DNA from: Lignipirellula cremea
GTDB taxonomy: Bacteria; Planctomycetota; Planctomycetia; Pirellulales; Pirellulaceae
Length of the DNA stretch: 64,000 nucleotides
Assembly (NCBI RefSeq): GCF_007751035.1
Contig: NZ_CP036433.1
Coordinates: 8,227,001 to 8,291,000 of the forward strand
Direction of reading: 5' to 3'
The position numbers and the translations under genes are program-made. Positions 18,163 through 31,380 of the stretch are shown here, piece after piece (the stretch's first letter is position 1; every line of letters begins with the position of its first letter). The notes below the pieces were generated by a model. That model saw only the letters and a program-made list of their open reading frames with translations. It made no database searches and had not been told where the DNA came from.

Positions 18163-18609
18163 TCAAGGACCATAGCTCGCGGGGCGGTAGTCGACGCTAC
18201 CTGAGTCATAGCTGGTGGGACGACGATAACCCGTGAAAAAAGGGTAGGAGTCTGTTCCCGGGCCAAGGTTCCTGGGAGGACGATAGGCGTCCGTCCCTGG
18301 GCGACGGTTGGTGGGGCGATAGCCGCTGGAAAAAGGATAGGCGTCCGTCCCCGGGCCAAGGTTCCTGGGAGGACGATAAGCGTCCGTCCCTGGGCCACGG
18401 TTGGTGGGGCGATATCCGCTGGAAAAAGGATAGGCGTCCGTCCCTGGGCCATAGTTGGCGGGGCGATAGCCGCCAGGTTGATATTGCCCTCGACCGGGAT
18501 AACCCTGATTCGGCCGGTAACGCTGGTAGTCTTGCGCCTTGGCCTCATGCATGACGCCCAAGGCGCCGAGAATCGTCATCGCCAGTAAGGTTTTTTTGCA
18601 GGTATGCAT
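18163..18609 (-). CDS. secreted tandem-repeat protein rich in Gly, Tyr, Pro and Arg
   Basis: A 148-residue protein with a signal peptide (MHTCKKTLLAMTILGALG, cleavage near EAKA-Q). The mature part has low complexity. A 31-residue unit, made of GPGTDAYPFSSGYRPTNR and GPGTDAYRPPRNL, is repeated about 2.3 times, so GPGTDAY-like heptads occur five times. The DNA is repetitive with a 93-bp period. It is probably an unfolded surface or extracellular protein; I do not recognise the family. The copy number could change by slipped pairing. Confidence 0.7.
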   Translation of the reverse strand: MHTCKKTLLAMTILGALGVMHEAKAQDYQRYRPNQGYPGRGQYQPGGYRPANYGPGTDAYPFSSGYRPTNRGPGTDAYRPPRNLGPGTDAYPFSSGYRPTNRRPGTDAYRPPRNLGPGTDSYPFFTGYRRPTSYDSGSVDYRPASYGP

Positions 18610-18905
18610 CGGAGCAGCCTTCTTCGAAAGGAAATCAATTTGCCGGACGGCCTAAAGCCGTTTACCTTGTTTTGTTGCGAGGGGATTCGCCCCCGCCGCT
18701 GTGTAGTCATCCCTGAAACGCGGCCTTTCCGGTCAAAAATTGCAGCAATCTCCCGATTAATACCCTTCGCTTCCCATTCTCACGGTCCCACCTTTCCCGA
18801 CCGTGCAAGTCCGCCCCGGCGATTGTTTCCCCCGATGGCCGGCCGTCACCATTCAACACGGATCCGATTTCCCCCGGACCATCGTTTTGCCTGCATCTGC
18901 ACCGG

Positions 18906-19198
18906 AACGAGGGAAAAACAACCTCGGTTTTTGCATAACACCGAGACCGTTCAGGAAAGCGAACCTGCTTGAAAATCACGCCGTAAAGTATGCCGAAAGT
19001 GGCAACCTGGCCGAGTTCCTCAAGGACGATCCGCTGCCGACCGCCCCTTTGCGTCTTCGCGCCTTTGCGTGAGATCCTCTTCTTGACCGAACCGCTAATC
19101 CGTCCTGGAACGGCGGAAAGACAAGATGAGCCAGTTGAAGATCTGCATCGCGTAACTGGGGACCTCACGCAAAGGCGCAAAGTCGCAAAGAAGGAGGG
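18906..19198 (+). repeat. ~290-bp dispersed repeat, copy 2
   Basis: Same block order as copy 1 (4972-5240) but in plus orientation: AACGAGGGAAAAACAACCTC, TTTTTGCATAACACCGAG, AAGGACGATCCGCTGCCGAC, GTGAGATCCTCTTCTTGACC, CCTGGAACGGCGGAAAG, and a final ACGCAAAGGCGCAAAG..GCAAAGAAGGAGG. The internal phrase CCTTTGCGTCTTCGCGCC is an inverted form of the terminal phrase, so the right half can fold on itself. Confidence 0.75.
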
Positions 19199-19380
19199 GC
19201 AGAAGCGAAGGTGGCCCGAAGCAAATCGGGCCAGCGGCTGTCTAATCGTGGCGAAGTCTGGGTGGCCCCATTTCCGCTTGCGAGGACGTCGAGCCAGTTG
19301 TCCGGCCCGGCGGCAGTGCACACCGATACAACCAGCAGGGCCAGGAGGAACGAAGGGATTCGGGCGTCGATCAATCTCAT
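19165..19380 (-). pseudogene. probable gene remnant (signal-peptide start cut by a repeat)
   Basis: Minus-strand ATG 19380 opens with a convincing signal peptide (IPSFLLALLVVSVCTA, then AGPDNWLDVLAS). After about 50 codons the frame runs into the dispersed repeat and stops inside its GGCGCAAAG end. A 71-residue product whose last part is repeat-derived is unlikely to be functional. It is best read as the 5' end of a gene lost or interrupted when the repeat arrived. A real short secreted peptide is the alternative. Confidence 0.4.
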
Positions 19381-19652
19381 TGTGCTTGTCGTAGCTGTTC
19401 AGAGTTGGGGTCATTTTGTCTTCGTTGCCAGTCTAGCAGCCGCTAATCGCTCAAGACACTTTAAACGCCGGACAAATCACGTTCCACGCTCCAGGTCGGG
19501 AAGGCGAGCGATTAGAATGCGGTTCTCCCAGCGGGGTCGCCCATCAGCAGTTCGGCCAGCTTGCGTGACATTGTGGCCGACCGACGATCGGTCCAAACGC
19601 GGTGACCTTTCATTGCCCGGACCAGCACCTGACACGATTCGGAGTTCCTTTG

Positions 19653-21671
19653 ATGACAATACTTCCAACCCGATCGCTTTCCAGCCTGATACTCGTGCTG
19701 ATTCCCTTGGGCGTCCTGGCGGCTGAGAAGGACCGCGAACGGCCTGTTTACGCCGCGCCGGAGTCGCGAGGCCAGTTTGCCGACGTTGATCTCGATAAAC
19801 TCACCGAGCGATTGATTCGCACCTTGAAGGAGATGCATGTCGAAACCGACCGAGACGATCCGCAGTTCGGGATGATCTACGAGTCGTTCGACCCGCAGCG
19901 CAGGTTATGGGTCGAAGGAGAAGGACGCGACACCATGCACCACATGATGTGGACCATGGTCGGTCTAGCGAACGCTTACCGGGCCACGGGGAATGAAGCG
20001 GCACTCGATTTTCTGAAAGAGTACCCGTATCCGTTCTACCTGCGGATGATGCTCCACGGCGAGAAGCACTTCGGCCCGGAGTACGGCAACGGGTTCTGCC
20101 CCTATTACTGGGACGACGGCGACTCCTTCGACCTGCCGGATTATCTCCACGGCATGGTCGGCCCCGAGACGGCGATCACCGGCCACTCCCCCATGAGTTC
20201 TATCCATATGGCTCAGGATCTCTCGCTGGGGCATCTGGACCTCTGGTGGCTTACCCGCGATCCGCGGTTGAAGCAGGCGACAGCGGACCTTTATCATCAG
20301 GTCCACTACGGCAAGATCGCCGAACGGTTTGCTGCTCGGGATTACGCGATCCGCGAGCTGAACACGCATCCGGCGAGGGACCTGGAAGACTTTCGGGATG
20401 CTCAGGAGAAAGCGAAGGACGTTTTGCGAGCGATGCCGGAGCAGGAACGCCGGGCGCTTTATGAGAAGCGATTCGGTCCCCAATACGGACCGATCGTCAC
20501 CGCCGCGCATAAGTGCTTGAACGAAGTCGACTCGCTTCCGATGCTCGGCCACCCCAGAAGCGAACCGACCGATAACATCGCCTGGCTCCGGTTGCGGGAA
20601 CGAAAGTCGGGCGGTTTGCCGAGCTTCCCGGACGAGGAGTCGTTCGACTATTACCTCGCGATCAGCGATTGCGGCAGTCCGGACGGCGTTGACGAGCGGT
20701 ACGCGCGGTGGTTCACGATGCAGATCTACAACCGCCTGTTGATGAATGAATACTGGATGGATGACGCCCGGTATCCGCATGGCTTTGGACATTTTCCCGG
20801 AGCGGGTCAGTTCTGGCAGATGAAGGACGGACGGTTTGTTACGTACAGGTCTGACGCCCCCTGGCATTTCTGGCACACCCGCAGCATCCACTTCGCATGG
20901 CTGGCAGGGATCGCCCTGCAAATGATGGAGGAGTGGCCCGATGCGCACGAGCACTACCAGAACGAAATCGCTCCCGATGAGCCCACGGTTCGTTTTACGG
21001 ACCAAACGCCCACGCTCGACGGAAAACGGGACGGGACGTATCAGACGGTATTCAACTCGCCTGGGCCTGTCGTTGCGCTGGCGAGCGATCCACTGTCGCT
21101 GTTCGTCCATGTCGCCGGGCGCAATGCGGATTCGCTATCGCTGACGGTTCACTCTACCGAAGAGCAGAGCAAAAAGTTCGCTGTGATCCAGCGCGACGAG
21201 AACGGGGAAGTGAAGGTCTTCAACTCGGAGAACGAACCGCTGCACTTCTGGTCGAAGGCCTCGCCGGAAGGACTGGAGATTCAGATCCCGTACATGATTC
21301 ACCCGCAGCAGAAGGATTGGCTGACGGCAGTGGAACACGGGCGTCACCTTGCCCGGCTCTCAATCGGTACGCAAGACAAACCACGAGAACAGATTGTTTA
21401 CTTTCTCAGCAGTCCAGAACGCCTCAAACGTCGGCTACGTGAGACAGTCGAAGGCACGATTGTCAATCACGCTGCCATGCTCGACGAACGCGGTTGGCTG
21501 ACCTACGCACCCGCTGACAAGTCGAGGCACCAGTTCACCAACCTCAGTTTCTCAGGCGGGTACGGTCATTTGATCCACGTCATCGCCCAGTATCAGATTT
21601 GGAAGCAAGGCCAACGCGACTGGAAGTTGAAAGAATCTGTCCGTGTGAATCTCTCCGGCGATGGCGAGTAA
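19653..21671 (+). CDS. large secreted protein of unknown function
   Basis: A 672-residue protein. The ATG at 19653 gives a clean signal peptide (SLSSLILVLIPLGVLAA); the upstream ATG at 19602 would bury it. The mature part is rich in Trp, His, Tyr and acidic residues, with motifs such as MHHMMWTMVGLANAYRATG, WDDGDSFDLPDY, PWHFWHTRSIHFAWLAG and a final FSGGYGHLIHVIAQYQIWKQ. Long aromatic helices like these recall the alpha/alpha-barrel of secreted glycosidases or lyases, followed by a beta-rich part (about 445-580). This is only a structural guess. By eye the codon use is less C-ending than that of its neighbours. Confidence 0.6.
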   Translation: MTILPTRSLSSLILVLIPLGVLAAEKDRERPVYAAPESRGQFADVDLDKLTERLIRTLKEMHVETDRDDPQFGMIYESFDPQRRLWVEGEGRDTMHHMMWTMVGLANAYRATGNEAALDFLKEYPYPFYLRMMLHGEKHFGPEYGNGFCPYYWDDGDSFDLPDYLHGMVGPETAITGHSPMSSIHMAQDLSLGHLDLWWLTRDPRLKQATADLYHQVHYGKIAERFAARDYAIRELNTHPARDLEDFRDAQEKAKDVLRAMPEQERRALYEKRFGPQYGPIVTAAHKCLNEVDSLPMLGHPRSEPTDNIAWLRLRERKSGGLPSFPDEESFDYYLAISDCGSPDGVDERYARWFTMQIYNRLLMNEYWMDDARYPHGFGHFPGAGQFWQMKDGRFVTYRSDAPWHFWHTRSIHFAWLAGIALQMMEEWPDAHEHYQNEIAPDEPTVRFTDQTPTLDGKRDGTYQTVFNSPGPVVALASDPLSLFVHVAGRNADSLSLTVHSTEEQSKKFAVIQRDENGEVKVFNSENEPLHFWSKASPEGLEIQIPYMIHPQQKDWLTAVEHGRHLARLSIGTQDKPREQIVYFLSSPERLKRRLRETVEGTIVNHAAMLDERGWLTYAPADKSRHQFTNLSFSGGYGHLIHVIAQYQIWKQGQRDWKLKESVRVNLSGDGE

Positions 21672-21676
21672 CCCGA

Positions 21677-21772
21677 TCAGGCTGACACTTCAACTTCGCT
21701 TGCTGGCGACACGGGGATGCGTATGCCAAACTCCTTCAGAACGCTTGCGACCCCCTCGGCGTCCGTTGTCAT
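21677..21772 (-). CDS. possible 31-residue peptide or gene fragment
   Basis: ATG 21772 is preceded 6 bases upstream by a perfect GGAGGA, unusual in this window. The product, MTTDAEGVASVLKEFGIRI plus a short tail, looks like the amphipathic start of a larger protein. The stop codon lies 5 bp from the convergent gene's stop. It may be a real micro-peptide or the 5' stub of a lost gene. Confidence 0.3.
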   Translation of the reverse strand: MTTDAEGVASVLKEFGIRIPVSPASEVEVSA

Positions 21773-21973
21773 GTTCACTCCTCCGAATTGCGTTCGATGA
21801 TACGAATGGCACTCCGTCCGCTTAAGTCCTTTTTCTCTTCCCAGCGATGAGGGCCGTGCTGCCGGACCGAGGAAAAACCACTCTCTTCCTCTTCTCCTCT
21901 TTTTCTCTGCGGCATTCTGCGTCCTCTGGGGTGAATCCCTCTTTTTGTTTGCCTTGCGTCTCGACCGGCGCAT

Positions 21974-22001
21974 AAAAAACGCCGGGCACGAAGGCCCGGC
22001 G
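21974..22001 (-). terminator. rho-independent terminator of the rpoBC operon
   Basis: On the minus strand the stem CGCCGGGC/GCCCGGCG (8 bp, loop CTTCGT) is followed directly by TTTTTT. It lies 63 bp after the rpoC stop. The 8-bp stem is identical to that of the terminator at 35001-35031. Confidence 0.9.
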
Positions 22002-22019
22002 AAAGTTGATTTTCAAACC

Positions 22020-22044
22020 GTTCCCCCGTCGATGACGGGGGAAC
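22020..22044. repeat. perfect hairpin between rpoC stop and terminator
   Basis: GTTCCCCCGTC and GACGGGGGAAC form an 11-bp perfect stem with a 3-base loop, 20 bp after the rpoC stop. No T-run follows on the minus strand, so it may stabilise the mRNA 3' end or pause polymerase before the main terminator. Confidence 0.6.
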
Positions 22045-22064
22045 TTTTGTCGACAGCGGCGAAG

Positions 22065-25000
22065 TTAGTTATCGTCGCGGAACAGGCTGTCCAGGGCCGA
22101 GGGCTCCGGATTGGCCGGCGGCGCCGTGGGGTTGGCCGAAGCACTGGGGCTGGCTCCGTCGCCATCGCCGTTGCTTGTATCGTCGGCCGATTCCAGCAGC
22201 GGGAAGCTGCGGACCAGCGTGCGATCTTTCTCAGCGACGAGGGCCTGCAGGGCTTCCGGTCGGTAGCGAACTTCCGATTCCTGGAAGGTGCGGAAACCGG
22301 TTCCGGCAGGAATCAGGTGTCCCAGAATGACGTTCTCTTTCAGGCCGACCAGGTAATCCACGCGGCCTGCCAGGGCGGCTTCCGTGAGGACTTTGGTCGT
22401 TTCCTGGAAGCTGGCCGCCGAGATAAAGCTGGAGCTTTGCACGGCCGCTTTGGTGATCCCCAGCAGCTGCGTGCTGGCGGTCGCATAACGCGGACGCTCG
22501 GTTTTGGCCGGTACGCCGCCCAGGGCGTCGATCTGGCTGTTGACCTCGTCGAGGTACTCTTTGGGGTAGATCTTGCCGGATTCCAATTCGCTGTCCCCTT
22601 TGTCTTTGATCTTCACACACTTGGTGAGATTCTCATTGACGCGGCGGAACTCGAACTTGTCGACGATCAGACCCGGCAGCAGGTTGGTGTCGCCGGCCGA
22701 TTCGATCTTCACCTTGCGAAGCATGCGGGCGACGATGATTTCCACGTGCTTGTCGTTGATTTCCACACGCTGGCTACGATACACCTGCTGGACTTCGTGC
22801 AACAGATACTGCTGCACGGCCTCTTCGCCGGAAACACGCAGAATATCGTGCGGCACCAGCGGTCCGTCGACCAGGGCGTGCCCGGCCTTTACAAAGTCGC
22901 CGGTGTGCACCAGGAAACGCTTGCCGTGGGGCACCAGGTGTTCGCGTTCGATACCGCTTTCGCTGCGGACGACGATCGTACGCTTGCCGCGGCGTTTTTC
23001 GGCCATCAGTTCGACCTGGCCGTCGACCTCGGCGATCACGGCCGGGTCTTTCGGCTTGCGAGCTTCGAAAATCTCGGTAATTCGGGGCAGACCGCCCGTG
23101 ATATCGGAAATTCGCGAGGCTTCACGCGGCGTTTTGGCCAGCACCGAACCGGCCGCCACCACGGCGCCTTCTTCGACGGTGATGGTTGCACGTTCCGGCA
23201 GGAAGTACACGTTCTGCGGCTTGCCGTCGAGATCTTCGACCACCATCTGCGGGTGCAGGTTACCCTTATGGTCGATAATCGTACGACGCGAGGCGCCCGA
23301 GGCGTCCGCTTCGACCGACATGGTTTCGCCTTCGACCACGTCTTCGTAGCGGACCTTACCGGAAACATCGGTCAGAATGGGGATACTGTGCGGATCCCAT
23401 TCGCAAACCACGGAGCCGGCTTTGACTTCGCCGTTTTCTTCGCACCGCAAAATGGCGCCGATGGGGATATCGTATTTTTCCAGCTCCCGACCGCGAGGAT
23501 CGAGAATGGCGATTTCTCCATTCCGCTTGAGCACCACGTTTTCGCCTTCGGAGTTTTTCACGAAGGTCATGCGGGCGAACTTGGCGATACCGTCGTGCTT
23601 GGCGCGATACTCGTGTTCCTGGCGATCAATGTCGATCGACCCGCCGATATGGAAGGTACGCATGGTCAGCTGCGTACCGGGTTCGCCGATGCTCTGGGCC
23701 GCGATAATGCCGACCGCCATGCCTTCTTCGACCATCGAACCGGTCGACATGTCCATGCCGTAACAGGAACGGCACACGCCCAGCGGAGCGTCGCAAGTCA
23801 TCGGGCTGCGGACCTGGATTTTCTCCAGACCCAGGCCTTCGATGCGGCGGGCGATGCTGGGGGTGATCATTTCACTTTCGCGAACGATCACTTCGTCGGT
23901 CACTGGATTGACGATGCTCTGGCGGCTGACGCGGCCGTTGATCGCGTCGGCCAGTCGCACTTCGACTTTCTCGCCGCGGTAAACAACCCCTTTGGTGATG
24001 CCTTGCGTGGTGCTGCAGTCGTGCATGGTGACCACCACGTTCTGCGCCACGTCGGCCAGTTTACGGGTCAAGTAACCCGAGTCCGCCGTTTTGAGGGCCG
24101 TATCGGCCAGACCTTTGCGGGCGCCGTGCGTGGAGGAGAAGTACTCCAGCACCGTCAGACCTTCGCGGAAGTTGGCCTTGATCGGCGTTTCGATAATCTC
24201 GCCGGTCGGCTTGGCCATCAGACCACGCATGCCGGAGAGCTGGCGAATCTGTTCGATACCGCCTCGGGCGCCAGAGTTCGCCATCAGATACACCGGATTG
24301 ACATAACCGAGGCCGCCACGGTCGTCGTTCTTCATGGCCTCCATCATCTCTTTGGTGATCTGTTCGCGAGCCTGCGTCCAGATATCGAGCACCTGGTTGT
24401 AGCGCTCTTTTTCGGTGATCACGCCGCGTTCGTACAGCTTGCGGAACTTGAGCACTTCCTTTTCGGCCCCGGCGATGACGGACGCCTTGCAGTCGGGCGT
24501 CACCAGGTCGTCGGTGCCGAAGGACAAACCGCTGCGCGTGCTTTCGTGGAAGCCCAGCTGGTTCATGGCGTCCAGCAGGGCGATCGTCGGCCGGCGTCCG
24601 AGCTGCTGATAGCAGTCGGAAATCACGGTCGCCAGATCGGAGCCCTTGAGGGCCATGTTGTAAAAGTCCATGCCCTGCGGCAGCATCATATTGAACATGA
24701 TGCGGCCGAAAGTCGTTTCGACCAGATGGCCCGGCGTGGTGTATTCGCCCTCGGCGTTCTTGGCGCGACGACCGGCAGGCAGGCGGACTTTGATCAGCCC
24801 GTGCATGTCGATGACGCCCTGGGCGTGGGCCAGGTCGGCTTCCATCACCGACGAGAAGGTCATCCCCTGGCCCTTGCGATTGGGCAGCATGAGCGTGATG
24901 TAATTGCAACCCATGACCGTATCTTGCGACGGGCTCATAATGGGGCGGCCATTACTCGGCGCAAAAATGTTATGCGTCGACATCATCAAGGTGTGGGCTT

Positions 25001-26429
25001 CCACCTGGGCTTCGATCGACAGCGGCAAGTGGACCGCCATTTGATCGCCGTCGAAGTCCGCGTTGAAGCCTTTGCAGACCAGCGGATGCAGGTGGATGGC
25101 GTTCCCTTCGACCAGGATCGGCTCAAACGCCTGAATACCCATGCGGTGCAGGGTCGGGGCGCGATTGAGCAGCACCGGGTGGTTCTGGATCACCGATTCC
25201 AGAATGTCCCAGACTTCTTCGTCCTTCCGTTCCAGCATTTTCTTCGCGCTCTTGATCGTATCGGCGTGGCCGAGTTCTTTGAGCTTGCGAATGATGAACG
25301 GCTGGTACAGTTCCAGGGCGATTTTCTTCGGCAGGCCGCACTGGTGCAGCCGCAAACGCGGACCGACCACGATCACGCTACGGGCGGAGTAGTCAACGCG
25401 CTTGCCCAGCAGGTTTTCGCGGAAACGGCCTTGCTTGCCTTTGATCATATCGGTCAGCGATTTGAGCGGCCGATTGCTGCTGCCCAGCACGGGCCGCTTG
25501 CAACGGTTGTTGTCAAACAGCGCGTCGACCGACTGCTGCAGCATGCGTTTCTCGTTACGAATGATCACCTCGGGGGCGTTCAAATCGACGAGCTTCCGCA
25601 GCCGGTTGTTCCGGTTGATAATCCGGCGGTACAGGTCGTTCAAGTCGCTGGTCGCGAAGTTGCCCGAATCCAGCAGCACCAGCGGACGCAGGTCCGGCGG
25701 AATCACGGGAATCACATCGAGCACCATCCATTCCGGCTTGTTCTCGCTATCGCGAATCGCTTCGACAATTTTGAGCCGGTTGGTCAGGTCTTTCGACTTC
25801 TGCTTGGACTTGGTTTCCGTCAGCTCTTTACGCAACTGCTCCGACAGCGATACCAGATCCAGCCGGCCCAGCAGCTTGCGGACCGCTTCGGCGCCCATAT
25901 CGGCGTCGAAGCTGCCTTCGCCGTACTGTTCACGGGCGGCCCGGTATTCTTCTTCGGTCAGCAGCTGCTGCGGTTCCAGTTCGGTCGTGCCGGGATCGAC
26001 AACGACATAGTCCTGGAAGTAAACGATCTTCTCCATGCTGCTGGTTTTCATATCCAGCAGGTTGCCCAGGCGGCTGGGCATGGCCTTGAAGAACCAGATA
26101 TGCACGACCGGCGCGGCCAGTTCAATGTGGCCCATGCGCTTGCGACGTACGCGGGAGTGCGTGACTTTCACGCCGCAACGGTCGCAGATCATGCCTTTGT
26201 ACTTCATGCCGCGGTACTTGCCGCAGGCGCATTCCCAGTCTTTTTCCGGGCCGAAAATACGTTCACAGAAGAGACCGTCTTTTTCCGGGCGGTAGGTGCG
26301 GTAGTTGATCGTTTCGGGTTTTTTCACCTCACCGAACGACCAGCTACGAATATCGTGCGGTCGGGCAAGGCTGATCTTGACCGAAGCGTAATCGTTAATG
26401 CGATCGTAAGAGACGTCGGGGCTGGCCAT
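22065..26429 (-). CDS. rpoC: RNA polymerase beta' subunit
   Basis: 1454 residues. It forms the catalytic clamp and active site of RNA polymerase. The N-terminal zinc site [20 protein letters not shown] carries the four cysteines. The catalytic [16 protein letters not shown] holds the three Mg2+-binding aspartates. A second zinc region contains C-R-S-C-Y-G. The C-terminal tail is low complexity (Ser, Pro, Asp). The start is ATG 26429 with AAGGAGGA about 8 bases upstream; the frame extends to 26507 without support. It is transcribed after rpoB across a 154-bp gap that contains a strong hairpin. Confidence 0.99.
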   Translation of the reverse strand: MASPDVSYDRINDYASVKISLARPHDIRSWSFGEVKKPETINYRTYRPEKDGLFCERIFGPEKDWECACGKYRGMKYKGMICDRCGVKVTHSRVRRKRMGHIELAAPVVHIWFFKAMPSRLGNLLDMKTSSMEKIVYFQDYVVVDPGTTELEPQQLLTEEEYRAAREQYGEGSFDADMGAEAVRKLLGRLDLVSLSEQLRKELTETKSKQKSKDLTNRLKIVEAIRDSENKPEWMVLDVIPVIPPDLRPLVLLDSGNFATSDLNDLYRRIINRNNRLRKLVDLNAPEVIIRNEKRMLQQSVDALFDNNRCKRPVLGSSNRPLKSLTDMIKGKQGRFRENLLGKRVDYSARSVIVVGPRLRLHQCGLPKKIALELYQPFIIRKLKELGHADTIKSAKKMLERKDEEVWDILESVIQNHPVLLNRAPTLHRMGIQAFEPILVEGNAIHLHPLVCKGFNADFDGDQMAVHLPLSIEAQVEAHTLMMSTHNIFAPSNGRPIMSPSQDTVMGCNYITLMLPNRKGQGMTFSSVMEADLAHAQGVIDMHGLIKVRLPAGRRAKNAEGEYTTPGHLVETTFGRIMFNMMLPQGMDFYNMALKGSDLATVISDCYQQLGRRPTIALLDAMNQLGFHESTRSGLSFGTDDLVTPDCKASVIAGAEKEVLKFRKLYERGVITEKERYNQVLDIWTQAREQITKEMMEAMKNDDRGGLGYVNPVYLMANSGARGGIEQIRQLSGMRGLMAKPTGEIIETPIKANFREGLTVLEYFSSTHGARKGLADTALKTADSGYLTRKLADVAQNVVVTMHDCSTTQGITKGVVYRGEKVEVRLADAINGRVSRQSIVNPVTDEVIVRESEMITPSIARRIEGLGLEKIQVRSPMTCDAPLGVCRSCYGMDMSTGSMVEEGMAVGIIAAQSIGEPGTQLTMRTFHIGGSIDIDRQEHEYRAKHDGIAKFARMTFVKNSEGENVVLKRNGEIAILDPRGRELEKYDIPIGAILRCEENGEVKAGSVVCEWDPHSIPILTDVSGKVRYEDVVEGETMSVEADASGASRRTIIDHKGNLHPQMVVEDLDGKPQNVYFLPERATITVEEGAVVAAGSVLAKTPREASRISDITGGLPRITEIFEARKPKDPAVIAEVDGQVELMAEKRRGKRTIVVRSESGIEREHLVPHGKRFLVHTGDFVKAGHALVDGPLVPHDILRVSGEEAVQQYLLHEVQQVYRSQRVEINDKHVEIIVARMLRKVKIESAGDTNLLPGLIVDKFEFRRVNENLTKCVKIKDKGDSELESGKIYPKEYLDEVNSQIDALGGVPAKTERPRYATASTQLLGITKAAVQSSSFISAASFQETTKVLTEAALAGRVDYLVGLKENVILGHLIPAGTGFRTFQESEVRYRPEALQALVAEKDRTLVRSFPLLESADDTSNGDGDGASPSASANPTAPPANPEPSALDSLFRDDN

Positions 26430-26548
26430 CTGAACGTCCTCCTTCTTGGGGATCACCGTCGGTGGTGGGATATATGTTCGAGCGAAGAAAAAACGCAGGC
26501 GCCGCACAGAGCAGGGGGGAAGCCCGCCCGGCGGCCTTGCCGACCAAA

Positions 26549-26572
26549 CGGCCGCAGCCTCTGCTGCGGCCG
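26549..26572. promoter_or_regulatory. hairpin in the rpoB-rpoC spacer
   Basis: CGGCCGCAGC/GCTGCGGCCG makes a 10-bp perfect stem with loop CTCT, 12 bp after the rpoB stop. No T-run follows. It could be a pause, processing or stability element that sets the rpoB:rpoC ratio. Confidence 0.5.
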
Positions 26573-26583
26573 ATGGGGGCGAC

Positions 26584-30324
<3,741 letters not shown>

Positions 30325-30798
30325 TACCACTCCTCAAGAAAACGATGGGGAGCCAGGAGTTTGTAAGTTGGCCAGAAGAAGAAGCCGCCCAGCAACCTGG
30401 TAGGGAAGGGCAGAGCAATACGCGCGCACTTTGGGCCAGTTGCGTCGCGGGACGCAAATTCGGTGCGTGGTATAATTGGCACAGAGCCAAAATAGGTTTT
30501 ACCGTCAAGCGATTTCGACCTGCGTTGTCGCGGAAGGGGTCAACGACAACTGTTCCGGCAGTCTTGCGTGTAACAACTGCCCGCCGCAGCCAACGCCCCA
30601 AGGTTGCCTTCCCAGAGTGAAGGGGAACCACAGAACGCAGCGAGAGACACACAGATTCCGCCTGTACCAGGCGGCATGCTAACAACGCTTGCATATCCCC
30701 GCATTGTAAGCCTTCGACGCGGGTTGACAACAGCAACCCGCGCGCCAGACAGACAAAAACAAAGAAAAGCGTTGCCAGCTAAAGGCAAACCAAGCAAA
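30325..30798. other. rplL-rpoB intergenic region
   Basis: A 474-bp spacer inside the operon without a gene. It has three hairpins: TTGCC/GGCAA followed by a T-rich run (minus strand, about 30750-30786, terminator-like), CGCGGGTTG/CAACCCGCG (30718-30742) and TTGCGTC/GACGCAA (30440-30457). Their position suits an attenuator that lowers rpoBC expression relative to the ribosomal genes. A separate rpoB promoter is plausible but none could be named. Confidence 0.45.
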
Positions 30799-31209
30799 CT
30801 ACTTGATTTCGACAGAACCACCCGCGCCTTCGATTTCCGCTTTGACTTTCTCGGCGTCTTCTTTCGAAACGCCTTCTTTCAATTTGGCGGGAGCCGATTC
30901 GACGAGTTTCTTGGCGTCCATCAGCGATTGTCCGGTGATGTTCTTCACCACTTTGACAACCTGCAGTTTGGCGTCGCCAAAGCCCGTCAGCACGACGTCG
31001 AATTCCGTCTGCTCGACCGCAGCCGCGGCGCCATCGCCATCGCTGGGAGCGGCCATCATCACGGCGCCGCCGGCGGCGGGCTCGATGCCATAGGCATCTT
31101 TCAGATAATCGCTCAGTTCTTTGGCCTGCTTCAGGGTGAGACCCGCGATTTTGTCGCCGATTTCTTTCAGGTCGCCAGCAACTTCCAGGGTAGCTGTATC
31201 TTCACTCAT
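30799..31209 (-). CDS. rplL: 50S ribosomal protein L7/L12
   Basis: 136 residues, slightly longer than the common 120-128. The N-terminal dimerisation helices ([19 protein letters not shown]) are followed by an Ala/Gly/Asp-rich hinge (about 47-64). The factor-binding C-terminal domain then has [28 protein letters not shown]-like [13 protein letters not shown] and the final GGSVEIK. It forms the ribosomal stalk that recruits EF-Tu and EF-G, bound through L10, which is encoded just upstream. Confidence 0.98.
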   Translation of the reverse strand: MSEDTATLEVAGDLKEIGDKIAGLTLKQAKELSDYLKDAYGIEPAAGGAVMMAAPSDGDGAAAAVEQTEFDVVLTGFGDAKLQVVKVVKNITGQSLMDAKKLVESAPAKLKEGVSKEDAEKVKAEIEGAGGSVEIK

Positions 31210-31350
31210 GACCGATCCTTTCTCCGAAAACTCGACTGCCTCAGTTGGCGAAATCGATAATTGAAATGGTTTTGCTGCGATGAATTGCAGCCGTTCAAAG
31301 AAGCGAAAGTCGCCAATCTGGCCAGTGCTTCGTAAAGTTCCCTCGTCTTA

Positions 31351-31373
31351 TGCGACTTCCAGCGGAAGTCGCA
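31351..31373. promoter_or_regulatory. hairpin in the rplJ-rplL spacer
   Basis: TGCGACTTCC/GGAAGTCGCA, a perfect 10-bp stem with a 3-base loop, begins 8 bp after the rplJ stop codon. It could adjust the L10:L7/L12 ratio (1:4 or 1:6 in ribosomes) by affecting processing or stability; this is inference. Confidence 0.5.
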
Positions 31374-31380
31374 CAAAGTC

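Larger units (their letters stand above)
18610..19652. other. repeat-rich intergenic region with a probable gene remnant
   Basis: A 1043-bp spacer. It contains the second full copy of the dispersed repeat (18906-19198), a signal-peptide-coding fragment running into that repeat (19165-19380, minus), and a wide inverted repeat CTAATCGCTC (19443-19452)/GAGCGATTAG (19506-19515) upstream of the gene at 19653. No intact gene was seen. Confidence 0.6.

Noticed and set aside
18240-18440. Regular 93-bp repeats considered as a CRISPR or ncRNA array
   Set aside because: They are contiguous, in frame and encode the repeat units of a secreted protein.
30471-30476. Perfect TATAAT on the plus strand in the rplL-rpoB spacer
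   Set aside because: It points away from rpoB (antisense to the operon) and has no -35 box at 16-18 bp.
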